Shown piece by piece: positions 42,665 to 50,893 of a stretch of 64,000 nucleotides of DNA; position 1 is the stretch's first letter; each line of letters starts with the position of its first letter. A model generated the notes under the pieces. The model ran no database searches. It saw only the letters and a program-made list of their open reading frames with translations, and was not told the DNA's origin. Source of the DNA: CAIVAT01 sp037141055 (GTDB lineage: Bacteria; Bacteroidota; Bacteroidia; Bacteroidales; FEN-979); the NCBI GenBank assembly GCA_037141055.1, contig JBAXDH010000004.1, positions 1 through 64,000 of the forward strand, read 5' to 3'. The translations under genes and the position numbers were made by a program.

Positions 42665-43744
42665 ATGAAGACCAGACTGAACACCTTTGCATGGGCTATG
42701 CTCATGGTAACTCTAATTGCCGGTTGTAAAAAAGACGGGGAAACTCCGTATAATCCGGTGGGTCCGTACGCAAACGGGGCATTTATCATCAATGAAGGAA
42801 CATTCGGGCAGGCAAATGCCTCCGTGAGCTTCTACGATTTTGGCGGCGACAGTGTGAGAAATCTGATTTTCACAAAGGCCAACAATCATGCCCTGGGGCA
42901 GTTGCTCCAGTCAATGTATCTCGTCAACGGCAAAGCCTACATGGTATTAAACCTGTCGGATACAGTCGTGGTAACCAGCACAAGCGATTTCAGGCAGGCG
43001 GGATCCATCACCGGGTTAAGTTCACCGAGGTACATGACCTCCTATAATGGCAAAGGATACATTACCCAATGGGGTGAAAACGGGGTGGTAAAAGTGGTAG
43101 ACCTGGGTTCCAATGCTGTAATCCGGACAATTACTGTCGGAATGGGGCCTGAACAGGCGATTGTTGCCGGAGGAAATATCCTGGTGTGCAACGGGGGTGC
43201 CTATGACCACGATTCAACGGTTTCGGTCATCGATCCGGCAATGGATAAGGTCGTTCAAACGGTACAGGTCGGTGATAACCCTAAGGAAATGGTGGTTGAT
43301 AAAAACAACGACATCTGGGTGATTTGTTACGGATATATCAAATATGATGCGTCTTTCAATATCATTCTGGAGACGCCTTCGAAGCTGGTCAGATTATCGG
43401 GACAATCGTATGAAAAGGTTGCCGATTTTATCATTTCACCCACAGCACATCCTCAGCATATTGATATCAGCAAGGATAAATCCACGATCTATTATGGCGG
43501 CGGATTTGGTTATTCCGGGATTTATGCCATGGATATTACCGCTTCGGCTGTCCCGGCAACGCCAATCGTCGACGGCAGTAAGTTTTTCTATGGTTTCAAT
43601 GTCAGTCCCTGGAACGGAGAGATATACGCGATGGATGCAACTGATTTCACGACACCCGGCATCCTTTGCCGCTATTCGGCACAGGGAAGCATGATGAAGC
43701 AGTATACGGTGGGTGTGGCGCCGAACGGGGCGCTGTTTAAATAG
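42665..43744 (+). CDS. BtuG-like surface lipoprotein (YncE/DUF5074 beta-propeller), B12-regulated
   Basis: A 359-residue lipoprotein with signal and lipobox (MLMVTLIAGCKKDGE). The mature part shows beta-propeller repeats of the YncE/DUF5074 type: GAFIINEGTFGQANASVSF, VKVVDLGSNAVIRTITVG, VSVIDPAMDKVVQTVQVGDN and HPQHIDISKDKSTIYYGG. In Bacteroides, BtuG is a surface beta-propeller lipoprotein that binds B12 with very high affinity and partners with BtuB. A cobalamin riboswitch directly upstream supports that role here. No BtuB, BtuCDF or cobalamin gene is adjacent, so it is a single-gene unit, closed by octamer repeats starting at its stop codon. Confidence 0.82.
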   Translation: MKTRLNTFAWAMLMVTLIAGCKKDGETPYNPVGPYANGAFIINEGTFGQANASVSFYDFGGDSVRNLIFTKANNHALGQLLQSMYLVNGKAYMVLNLSDTVVVTSTSDFRQAGSITGLSSPRYMTSYNGKGYITQWGENGVVKVVDLGSNAVIRTITVGMGPEQAIVAGGNILVCNGGAYDHDSTVSVIDPAMDKVVQTVQVGDNPKEMVVDKNNDIWVICYGYIKYDASFNIILETPSKLVRLSGQSYEKVADFIISPTAHPQHIDISKDKSTIYYGGGFGYSGIYAMDITASAVPATPIVDGSKFFYGFNVSPWNGEIYAMDATDFTTPGILCRYSAQGSMMKQYTVGVAPNGALFK

Positions 43745-43790
43745 CGAAATAGCGAAATAGCGAAATGGCGAGATAGCGAAATTGTGAAAA
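43743..43790. repeat. Octamer tandem repeat at the stop of the BtuG-like gene
   Basis: Six consecutive 8-base units, mostly AGCGAAAT with variants GGCGAGAT and TGTGAAAA. The array overlaps the last two bases of the TAG stop codon. It resembles the short repeat after the DUF1573 gene at 11399-11417. Confidence 0.8.
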
Positions 43791-43832
43791 AAGGTTTTCG
43801 CAGGTTTTCTGATGAACCGGGAGGTCGTTTTT

Positions 43833-44816
43833 TTAAAACATTCCTTCGCTCAGTTCATTTACCGTCAGGCCGGAAAAGTAGTCGCCGATGTCGAATGGGT
43901 TAAGGGCTGTGAGAATTGCCGCGTGGTTGTGTGAAACGCCCGTCAATGCTGCTTCAATGTCTTCCGTATCAAATCTGCTGAAATAATCTCCGAAAATTTT
44001 GATATTCAGGATGATGCCATTGTGCACGTCAAGGTCAAATTCGATGGTCCCGCTTTTTTCGGTCCTTATCACTTTCCTGAAGTTGTAGTTCGGAGAGTAA
44101 CCGAAATTCCAATCCCAGGTGCTGTACTTATTTCGTACAAGTTCATGAATGTTTTCATGATCCTCCGGGGAAAGTTCAACGATCCTGGCATCAGGATATT
44201 TTCCGGCAATGTGGTTCTGGATCATTTCTGCAAACTGCAGAACATCCATGGGGCTTCTGAGGTGTTCGCTGATGTTGGTCACCCTGCTGCGAACAGATTT
44301 AACTGCTTTGTCCCGGAATTTCAGAGGATCGGCATTCAGCGCTTCTGAAAGATTTGTGATGTGCGACGAAAACAGCAGCGTGCCGTGATGCAGCACCCTG
44401 TTTTTCCATATGTGTTCAGCATTTCCTGAAAATTTCAGGCCGCCGATTGTGAGATCGTTCCGGCCTTCGAACCTGGCATCGATGCCCATTTTAAGCAGCA
44501 CTTCCAGGATCGGTTCCGTGTATTTCCGAAAATCAATAAGTTTATCTTCCCTGCCTGTTTGAATGAAGGTGAAATTCAGGTTTCCAAGGTCATGAAAAAC
44601 CGCACCCCCGCCGCTTAAACGGCGAACGACCGGTATGTTTTGCTGCCTGACATAATCTGCGTTGATCTCTGACAGTGAATTCTGATGTTTACCGACAATG
44701 ATGCACGGCATGTTCCGCCACAGCATGAAGGAATCCTCCGGGTAGTTTTTTAACACATATTCTTCAGTGGCGAGGTTGAAGTAAGGATCGGTATTGTGCC
44801 GTTTGATGATGAGCAT
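43833..44816 (-). CDS. lplA: lipoate-protein ligase A
   Basis: Attaches lipoate, via lipoyl-AMP, to dehydrogenase E2 and GcvH proteins. The 327-residue protein has the biotin/lipoate ligase core: DPYFNLATEEYVLKNYPEDS, FMLWRNMPCIIVGKHQNSLS, RRLSGGGAVFHDLGNLNFTF, and Lys in LTIGGLKFSGNAEH. The C-terminal accessory domain (from about 240, YSTWDWNFGYSPNYNF) is present. It is divergent from the acyltransferase at 44909, with a -7 element for each direction between them. Confidence 0.94.
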   Translation of the reverse strand: MLIIKRHNTDPYFNLATEEYVLKNYPEDSFMLWRNMPCIIVGKHQNSLSEINADYVRQQNIPVVRRLSGGGAVFHDLGNLNFTFIQTGREDKLIDFRKYTEPILEVLLKMGIDARFEGRNDLTIGGLKFSGNAEHIWKNRVLHHGTLLFSSHITNLSEALNADPLKFRDKAVKSVRSRVTNISEHLRSPMDVLQFAEMIQNHIAGKYPDARIVELSPEDHENIHELVRNKYSTWDWNFGYSPNYNFRKVIRTEKSGTIEFDLDVHNGIILNIKIFGDYFSRFDTEDIEAALTGVSHNHAAILTALNPFDIGDYFSGLTVNELSEGMF

Positions 44817-44832
44817 TATCCGTATTTTTGAG

Positions 44833-44840
44833 CAAAATTA
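44833..44840 (-). promoter_or_regulatory. -7 promoter element of lplA
   Basis: Minus strand reads TAATTTTG, matching TAnnTTTG, 17 bases before the lplA ATG. Confidence 0.45.
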
Positions 44841-44863
44841 AGTCTTTCTTGCAAATAGGTCGT

Positions 44864-44871
44864 TATCTTTG
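44864..44871 (+). promoter_or_regulatory. -7 promoter element of the acyltransferase gene
   Basis: TATCTTTG, an exact TAnnTTTG match, 38 bases before the ATG at 44909. Confidence 0.5.
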
Positions 44872-44908
44872 CAGCCTTTACTGTTTTCCTGACTATTAAA
44901 CCGAACCT

Positions 44909-45775
44909 ATGGATTATTTGATTTTCCTGGTATTCCGCTCATTTGTTTTCATCTTCAGGTTTTTGCCATTTCGTTTGTTGTACGGATTTGGCGACCTTGT
45001 TTATTACATTGTTTTCTATATTCTTCCGTACAGGAAGAATGTGGTCCTGTCAAACCTCCGGAATTCTTTTCCCGGGAAATCAGAAGCAGAGGTTATCCGG
45101 ATCGCGAAAGGGTTTTATCATCATTTTGCAGATATGCTGATCGAAAGCCTTAAAGCCTTTACCATGACAGAAGAGGCCGTGATGAAGCGGTATACTTTCA
45201 ATCACACTGCTTCCGTGGATGAATTTTACAAAGCGGGGAAACCGGTAATATGTGTGGCAGGTCATTACGGGAACTGGGAGTGGGCCGGCATTGCCGCTGG
45301 CAGGCAAATGCTGCATAAACCTGTGGGATTTTACAAGCCGCTTTCGAATAGATACATTGACAGCTTTATTCAGAAGACCAGGGTACGCGGGCGGTCAAGT
45401 CTTGCCTCCATCCTAAAAACCAGTGAAACGTTTAATACCGATTACGGCGAGCCTGCTGCATTTTATATGGTTGCTGATCAAAGCCCTTCAAGTGCCAGGC
45501 TTGCCTACTGGGTCAATTTCCTGAACCAGGATACAGCCGTTTTGCACGGGCCGGAAAAATATGCCAGGGTGCATAATTTTCCTGTGTTTTTCGCAAGTAT
45601 AAAAAAGATCAGGAGGGGATACTATTCAATCGACTTTAACCTGCTCGAAGCCGAACCCAATCAAACAAAAACCGGCGAGATTACCGGCCGGTTCATGAAA
45701 ATGCTGGAAGATATTATTACGGAGAACCCAGAATATTACCTGTGGTCTCACCGCAGGTGGAAACTCAAACGCTAA
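44909..45775 (+). CDS. lysophospholipid/lipid A acyltransferase, LpxL/HtrB family
   Basis: Inner-membrane acyltransferase that adds a secondary acyl chain to lipid A, or acylates a related lipid. The 288-residue protein has an N-terminal hydrophobic region (YLIFLVFRSFVFIFRFLPF), the catalytic HX4E motif in CVAGHYGNWEWAGIAAG, FYKPLSNRYIDSFIQKTR and DQSPSSARLAYWVNFLNQ. Length is normal for Bacteroidota members. It implies an outer membrane with lipid A. Confidence 0.9.
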   Translation: MDYLIFLVFRSFVFIFRFLPFRLLYGFGDLVYYIVFYILPYRKNVVLSNLRNSFPGKSEAEVIRIAKGFYHHFADMLIESLKAFTMTEEAVMKRYTFNHTASVDEFYKAGKPVICVAGHYGNWEWAGIAAGRQMLHKPVGFYKPLSNRYIDSFIQKTRVRGRSSLASILKTSETFNTDYGEPAAFYMVADQSPSSARLAYWVNFLNQDTAVLHGPEKYARVHNFPVFFASIKKIRRGYYSIDFNLLEAEPNQTKTGEITGRFMKMLEDIITENPEYYLWSHRRWKLKR

Positions 45776-45820
45776 CCCGTTTCATTTGCATTTTAACGCT
45801 GCATTTTGACTTTTGAATTC

Positions 45821-47629
45821 TCACAAAAGACCACCATTGCGGTATATCGCCAGCTGCGCATCATAAAACTTATCCAGTTTCACGCTTTTCCCGTTTCTGA
45901 GGTTTGACAAAGTTCCTTCAACAAAATCCACCTTTACCTTATCACCATGCTGTATTTCTGCAAGTGCAATGATTTCCGGTTTGCAGGTAAGGATCGGCAT
46001 AGCGGCATTGATAGCGTTTCGTTCGTAGATTGCACCATACGATTCGGCGAGAATGCAACTTATTCCAAGTGACAGGAAACAGTCAACCGCCTGTTGGCGG
46101 GAGCTGCCGGCGCCGAAATTTTTCTGAGTGATCACAATGTCACCCGGATTTGCCTTCTTCGCAAAATCTTCAAATCCTTTCAGGTTGTCAAAGGTGTACT
46201 GTCCCATCTCTTTGATATCCGTGATCGTCAGGTAACGGTTGTGAAAAATCATGTCGGTGTCAATATCGTCTTTGGGAATGATCCATACACAGCCCTCTAC
46301 CACGGTTGGTTTTTCAACTTTCACTTTTTCGTGACGTACGACCGGTGATGCGCCAGTATTCCCTGTTGCATGAAACAGCATAGGCTCGGCAGGGATCTGG
46401 TCGGGCGTGGTGATAAATCCTGCGACTGCAGATGCGGCAACAACAGCGGGGGAGGCCAGGTAAACAAATCCTTTGCCCTGTTTCCCTTCAAAATTTCTGT
46501 TCCCGGTGCTGATGGTCACTTCGCCCGGCCCGTTTTGACCGACCTGGCCGGCGGCGCAACCTGCACATCCGGCATTGGAAACCATCACGCCGGCCTCTTT
46601 GAAGACCTGGATAAGCCCTTCGTCCATCGCCTGTGTCCAGATTGCATCCGTTGAGGGAACGATTTTAAGGACCACGCCGGGCGCAACCTTGCGTCCTTTC
46701 AGAACCGAAGCCGCGGCACGCAGGTCCTCGATTCTGCCATTTGTGCAACTGCCTATGAATCCTGAATCAATTTTATTCCTGCGAACGTTTTCAATGGAGG
46801 TGTCGTCATGCGGATGGCCGGGTTTTGCTACCATTATGACAAATTTGCCCAGGTCGATATCAAATACCTGTTCGTATGCGGCTTCCTTCCCGGCAGTAAT
46901 TCCCTCATAATCCTTCCCGGTAATGACTTTCAGCTCATTCAGCAATGATTGCGATGTCGGGAAAAGAATGATGATGGCACCCATTTCCGTTCCCATTGAA
47001 GCAATGGTGATGCGCTCGGCCAGCGTGAACTTTTCGGTTTCTTCGCCATAGATTTCCACCGAATAGCCCAGGAGTTTGTTCGCACCAAAAATCGAGAGCA
47101 GGTTCAATACAATGTCTTTGGCTGTCAGGTTGGCGGGTCGTTTCCCGGTGAGGTTAATTTTTACCGATGCCGGAACCTTGAACCATACCGCACCCTTCGC
47201 CCATGCGGCAGCGATATCCTGGTCGCCCATGCCCTGCCCGAAGGCTGCGATCGCTCCCATGATATTTGCATGCGAATCGGTAGACACAAAGGTGCTTCCC
47301 GGCCATGTAAGTCCGTTGTCGATGGCAAGATGGGTGCCAATCCCAGCATCAACATCATAAATCCTGATACCGTTTTCGCGGGCATACTGCCGGCAATAAT
47401 GCTGGTTTGCCGCATACTTCTGATCGGAACCGCCCGGGTTGCAGTCGAAAGTGAAGATGGTCTTCTGAGGATCGTTGACCGTCAATCCGTTGTCAACCAG
47501 GTTTTTTACAACATTGGCCCCGCCAAAGTCACGGGCGGCGCGGGTATCGATCATCACATCCACGATGTCGCCCGGCTTTACGGTTTGCTGACTTGAATGG
47601 TTCGCTATGATTTTTTCAATAATATTCAT
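45821..47629 (-). CDS. aconitase family hydratase, fused large and small domains
   Basis: A 602-residue [4Fe-4S] hydro-lyase starting at the ATG at 47629 (a TTG three codons earlier is possible). The large domain has STDSHANIMGAIAAFGQGMG, the cluster Cys in GFIGSCTNGRIEDL and the CxxC in VSNAGCAGCAAGQVGQ. The C-terminal swivel domain (from about 440) has NFGAGSSRQQAVDCFLSLG and IYERNAINAAMPIL. The fusion recalls the Aquifex-type aconitase and LeuC-LeuD enzymes. The isocitrate dehydrogenase-like gene two genes upstream favours citrate/isocitrate as substrate, but isopropylmalate or homoaconitate cannot be excluded. Last gene of a three-gene minus-strand set. Confidence 0.85.
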   Translation of the reverse strand: MNIIEKIIANHSSQQTVKPGDIVDVMIDTRAARDFGGANVVKNLVDNGLTVNDPQKTIFTFDCNPGGSDQKYAANQHYCRQYARENGIRIYDVDAGIGTHLAIDNGLTWPGSTFVSTDSHANIMGAIAAFGQGMGDQDIAAAWAKGAVWFKVPASVKINLTGKRPANLTAKDIVLNLLSIFGANKLLGYSVEIYGEETEKFTLAERITIASMGTEMGAIIILFPTSQSLLNELKVITGKDYEGITAGKEAAYEQVFDIDLGKFVIMVAKPGHPHDDTSIENVRRNKIDSGFIGSCTNGRIEDLRAAASVLKGRKVAPGVVLKIVPSTDAIWTQAMDEGLIQVFKEAGVMVSNAGCAGCAAGQVGQNGPGEVTISTGNRNFEGKQGKGFVYLASPAVVAASAVAGFITTPDQIPAEPMLFHATGNTGASPVVRHEKVKVEKPTVVEGCVWIIPKDDIDTDMIFHNRYLTITDIKEMGQYTFDNLKGFEDFAKKANPGDIVITQKNFGAGSSRQQAVDCFLSLGISCILAESYGAIYERNAINAAMPILTCKPEIIALAEIQHGDKVKVDFVEGTLSNLRNGKSVKLDKFYDAQLAIYRNGGLL

Positions 47630-47642
47630 ATTTTTCAAATTA

Positions 47643-47764
47643 ATTATTTAATTCAAGAATGCAGGCAATGCAGACAATGCAGGCAATGTATTCTGTTCAT
47701 TGCTTTCATTGCTTCATTGCTTCATTGCTTGCATTCTTATCATTGTTTTCATTGCATTCATTTG
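47643..47764. repeat. 9-bp tandem array with inverted copy between aconitase and HD genes
   Basis: Units such as AATGCAGGC and AATGCAGAC repeat on the left side, and their complements (ATTGCTTGC, ATTGCTTC, ATTGTTTTC) repeat on the right, so the region can fold into a long imperfect hairpin. It fills the gap immediately 3' of the HD-like gene. Confidence 0.7.
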
Positions 47765-48313
47765 CTACTTTAGTCTGTCCCTGAACGGTTCAAAGGTCAT
47801 GAAATCCGCATGATGAACCACAAATGCTTCGGTTGTCCGTTTAACCATGTCACCTTCGCCTGCATGTGTGGCAATGATGTGGCAGACTTCAGCCGGTACG
47901 CCACATTGTTCAGCCAGTGAAACACCGGAGAACGGGTGCCGGAGGTATTTTCCGTACCTTCCCTGGAAGGATTTGCCGCTGGCATCTAATTCATATTCCA
48001 GCAGTTTGCCGACATCTGCCAGGATAGCCCCGGCAATCAGGACGTCCATTTTCACAGGAAGATCCTCCTTGAAAAATTCGTTCATTTTGGTACCGGCATC
48101 CCGGGCAACATGAACCACGCACCGTTTGTGGGCCATAAAGGAGACCTTCATGTCGGGACCGGCAAGCAGGGTAAATGGAATTTTATTCAGGTCTTCAGGG
48201 GTTAAAACGCTTCTTTCGAGCGCAAGTTCCCACGTTTTTGCAATTTTTTCGCGGAGTTCGGGATCTTCAATCCACATCAGTTCCGGCCAGAGGGTGATAA
48301 TTTCTTGGGTCAT
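47765..48313 (-). CDS. HD-domain-like protein with altered HD motif
   Basis: A 182-residue protein from the ATG at 48313; upstream codons in the open frame (to 48388) read only the octamer repeat. It looks like an HD phosphohydrolase: AHKRCVVHVARDAGTKM, then VLIAGAILADVGKLLEYE, HPFSGVSLAEQCGVPAEVCH, IATHAGEGD and VVHHADF. The position where the His-Asp pair is expected reads Ala-Asp, so metal binding is probably changed. It lies between an isocitrate dehydrogenase-like gene and an aconitase-like gene, which suggests a linked role. Substrate unknown. Confidence 0.72.
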   Translation of the reverse strand: MTQEIITLWPELMWIEDPELREKIAKTWELALERSVLTPEDLNKIPFTLLAGPDMKVSFMAHKRCVVHVARDAGTKMNEFFKEDLPVKMDVLIAGAILADVGKLLEYELDASGKSFQGRYGKYLRHPFSGVSLAEQCGVPAEVCHIIATHAGEGDMVKRTTEAFVVHHADFMTFEPFRDRLK

Positions 48314-48339
48314 ACTTTCCGTTTTTGTGAAGGGTGACA

Positions 48340-48521
48340 GGGTGACAAAGTAACAAAGTGACAAGGTGACAAAGTAACAAGGTGACAAGGTGACAAAGTG
48401 ACAAAGTGACAGGGTGACAGGGTGACAAAGTGATAAGGTGACAGAGTGACAAAGTGATAAGGTGATAAAGTTCGTTTTACCTTGTTACCCTGTTACCCTG
48501 TTACCATATTTCCCTGTCACC
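48340..48521. repeat. Octamer tandem array with inverted copy downstream of the isocitrate dehydrogenase gene
   Basis: About 17 consecutive units of GTGACAAR (variants GTAACAAR, GTGATAAR, GTGACAGG) run from about 48340 to 48470, followed after a short spacer by complementary units (CTTGTTAC, CCTGTTAC, CCTGTCAC). The two blocks can pair as a hairpin. The array ends 9 bases from the stop codon of the gene at 48530. Confidence 0.85.
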
Positions 48522-48529
48522 CAAATTTT

Positions 48530-49720
48530 TTAAAGTTTAGCAATAATTGCGTCCGCCATCTGCTGCGTGGTTGCTGCTCCTTTGCTGAATGCTTCGGGAG
48601 TCCCCGGCAGTTTAATCATGTCGTAGGTCATCACTTTTCCCTCTTCAACAACTTCTGCAACAGCTTTGGATATTCTGGCAGCCATTTCCATCTCGCCAAG
48701 GTGTTCGAGCATCATTACAGCAGAGAGGATCATGGCGGTCGGGTTTACGATCGACGGGTTGAACTCCGCATATTTCGGAGCGGAACCGTGCGTGGGTTCG
48801 AAAACAGCAATTTCGGGTCCGATGTTTGCGCTGCACGCAAATCCGAGTCCGCCGATAAGCCCGGCAAAACCATCGGAAACGATATCGCCGAACATGTTTC
48901 CTGCAACCATCACGTGGTATGTTTCAGGGTTCTTTGTGAGCCACATCATCTGTGCATCGATGTTTGTGTCCTGCACCTTTATCCCGGGATATTCGTTCCG
49001 AGCCATTTCCTGGGCCATTTTCAACATCATCCCCGAGGTTTCACGGATCACATTGGGCTTTTCGCAAACGGTAACGGTGTTGAATCCGCGTGCTTTGGCA
49101 TATTCAAAGGCTGCTTTCAGTATCCGTCCGGTATATTTTTTTGTAAATATGCGGGTAGAGACGGCCAGTTCCGGGCGCGGGCACCAGGCAAAATTATCCC
49201 TGAATTTCTTGTGGGTCATCAGTGCATCGTAAACCTGGTCGGAAGGATTTGACCATTCAACCCCTCCGTACAAACATTCCGTATTCTGGCGGAAGATCAT
49301 CGTATCGATGATGGGTTCTTCGATAACACCGCCAAATCCGCGACGGATGAAATTCAGCGGGTTGCCCTTGAAAGTCTTGCAGGGCCTCATGCAAATGTCG
49401 AGGTCGTATTTCTGCCTCATGGTCACAATCGGGCTGTAATAAGCAAATCCTTTTCCTTTAAGTTCGGGGGAAAGTTCAGCTTCCGTTTTATCTTTCGGTT
49501 TTGAAGTGATCGCACCGAACAGGCCGATTTTATGCTGTTCCAGTAGTTTCTGGGTCCGCTCGGGAAACGGATCGCCTTCCTTGCACCAGAATTCCCAGCC
49601 GATATCACCGTGAACGTATTCTGCATCAAAACCGGCAGCATCCAGTACGCGGATGGCCTCATCAAGGACGACTTTACCGATGCCATCACCAGGCATCGCA
49701 ACGATTGTTCTTTTAGCCAT
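48530..49720 (-). CDS. isocitrate/isopropylmalate dehydrogenase family protein, probably isocitrate dehydrogenase
   Basis: A 396-residue beta-decarboxylating dehydrogenase from the ATG at 49720, chosen because the AKRTIVAMPGDGIGK motif follows immediately; an upstream start at 49768 adds a sequence with no family match and lies on the promoter. Motifs: IGLFGAITSKPKDKTE, LDICMRPCKTFKGNP, the Tyr/Lys catalytic region, NMFGDIVSDGFAGLIGGLG and EPTHGSAPKYAEFNPSIVNP. The family includes isocitrate, homoisocitrate and 3-isopropylmalate dehydrogenases. With an aconitase-like gene in the same set, conversion of isocitrate to 2-oxoglutarate is the most likely role. Confidence 0.87.
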   Translation of the reverse strand: MAKRTIVAMPGDGIGKVVLDEAIRVLDAAGFDAEYVHGDIGWEFWCKEGDPFPERTQKLLEQHKIGLFGAITSKPKDKTEAELSPELKGKGFAYYSPIVTMRQKYDLDICMRPCKTFKGNPLNFIRRGFGGVIEEPIIDTMIFRQNTECLYGGVEWSNPSDQVYDALMTHKKFRDNFAWCPRPELAVSTRIFTKKYTGRILKAAFEYAKARGFNTVTVCEKPNVIRETSGMMLKMAQEMARNEYPGIKVQDTNIDAQMMWLTKNPETYHVMVAGNMFGDIVSDGFAGLIGGLGFACSANIGPEIAVFEPTHGSAPKYAEFNPSIVNPTAMILSAVMMLEHLGEMEMAARISKAVAEVVEEGKVMTYDMIKLPGTPEAFSKGAATTQQMADAIIAKL

Positions 49721-49765
49721 AAAAGTATGAATTTGTTTGTAAAAAAAAGAGTGTGAAATTTTTAA

Positions 49766-49795
49766 CAAATATACATTAAAATCACATTACCCAAA
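49766..49795 (-). promoter_or_regulatory. Promoter of the isocitrate dehydrogenase-like gene
   Basis: On the minus strand, TTTG (49795-49792) and TATATTTG (49773-49766) are 18 bases apart, close to the Bacteroidota pattern. The leader would be about 40 bases to the ATG at 49720. Confidence 0.5.
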
Positions 49796-49831
49796 ACAAG
49801 GGATGATAATTTCATGCAAATGTCAACTCGG

Positions 49832-50863
49832 TCAGAACCCGGGATGAAGCGCCTGGGCAAGCCAGAAACAAAGTGCTGAAACGATGGCGGCAGCCGGGAT
49901 GGTGAGCACCCAGGCAATCACGATGTTCAGGGCAATCTTCCATTTGATGCCAGTGAGATTGGTGACCGCACCCACACCGATAATCGAACCGGCAATGGTA
50001 TGGGTCGTCGAAATGGGAATACCCATGCTTGTCGCCAGAAAAAGAGTAAGTGCACCGGAAGTCTCAGCAGCGAAGCCATGGACTGGTTTTAATTTTGTGA
50101 GTTTCATTCCCATTGTCTTAACAATCCTCCATCCGCCGATGCCTGTTCCAAGGGCCATGGCTGCAAAACATGCGAAAATAATCCAGTTTGTCTGGGGGTT
50201 CATGAGCGACAACTGTGCCGAGGGGTCCAGTTTCCTTGCCGCAACAAGCAGGGCAACGATAACTCCCATGGTTTTTTGGGCATCATTTCCGCCATGTCCC
50301 AAGGAATACAGTGCAGCGGAAAATAATTGACCGCGTCTGAAAATGCTGTCAACCTTTTTAGGAGTGAATTTATGGAATATCCAGATAACCGCCAGCATAA
50401 GCCCAAAGCCAAGCACAACGCCAATCAGCGGTGCAATTGGAATAAATGTCGCCGTTTCCATCACCTTGGACCAATGGATGATGCTGGTCCCTTTGTGTGC
50501 CATCCCTGCACCAACCAGTCCGCCAATAAGTGCGTGTGAGGAGCTCGAAGGCAGTCCGTACCACCAGGTGACAAGGTCCCAAAGAATTGCTCCAAGAAGT
50601 CCGGTGAGGATGATGTATATGAAGGCAGGGTCTGCCGGGTCGATGATGACAATCTTGGCGATGGTATTGGCAACTTTCGGGGCAAAAACGAACATCGCCG
50701 CGAAATTAAAAAAGGCAGCCCAGTATACTGCAAATTTTGGAGACAGTACTTTTGTGGAAACGATCGTGGCAATGGAATTTGCTGCATCATGAAATCCGTT
50801 GATGATATCGAAAATCAATGCAACGGCAATGGTGATGACAACAATGACTAATATTGAATTCAT
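49832..50863 (-). CDS. inorganic phosphate transporter, PiT family
   Basis: Low-affinity phosphate symporter of the inner membrane, 343 residues with about 10 helices. Signature repeats: FDIINGFHDAANSIATIVST near the N-terminus and YSLGHGGNDAQKTMGVIVAL near residue 190, together with WWYGLPSSSSHALIGGLVG and MGIPISTTHTIAGSI. It lies 30 bases downstream of the DUF47 gene, the common PiT accessory partner, so they form an operon. Confidence 0.94.
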   Translation of the reverse strand: MNSILVIVVITIAVALIFDIINGFHDAANSIATIVSTKVLSPKFAVYWAAFFNFAAMFVFAPKVANTIAKIVIIDPADPAFIYIILTGLLGAILWDLVTWWYGLPSSSSHALIGGLVGAGMAHKGTSIIHWSKVMETATFIPIAPLIGVVLGFGLMLAVIWIFHKFTPKKVDSIFRRGQLFSAALYSLGHGGNDAQKTMGVIVALLVAARKLDPSAQLSLMNPQTNWIIFACFAAMALGTGIGGWRIVKTMGMKLTKLKPVHGFAAETSGALTLFLATSMGIPISTTHTIAGSIIGVGAVTNLTGIKWKIALNIVIAWVLTIPAAAIVSALCFWLAQALHPGF

Positions 50864-50893
50864 AGATGGTTTATAAGGGATTGAAACAGGTCA

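Noticed and set aside
48313..48388. N-terminal extension of the HD-like protein (start at 48388)
   Set aside because: The extra residues are only translated octamer repeat (CYFVTLSLCYFVTLS); the ATG at 48313 begins the conserved part.
48340..48521. Possible CRISPR array
   Set aside because: The repeats are back-to-back 8-base units without spacers, and no cas gene is present.
48482..49252. 256-codon plus-strand frame opposite the isocitrate dehydrogenase-like gene
   Set aside because: Antisense to a well-supported enzyme gene and begins in the octamer array.
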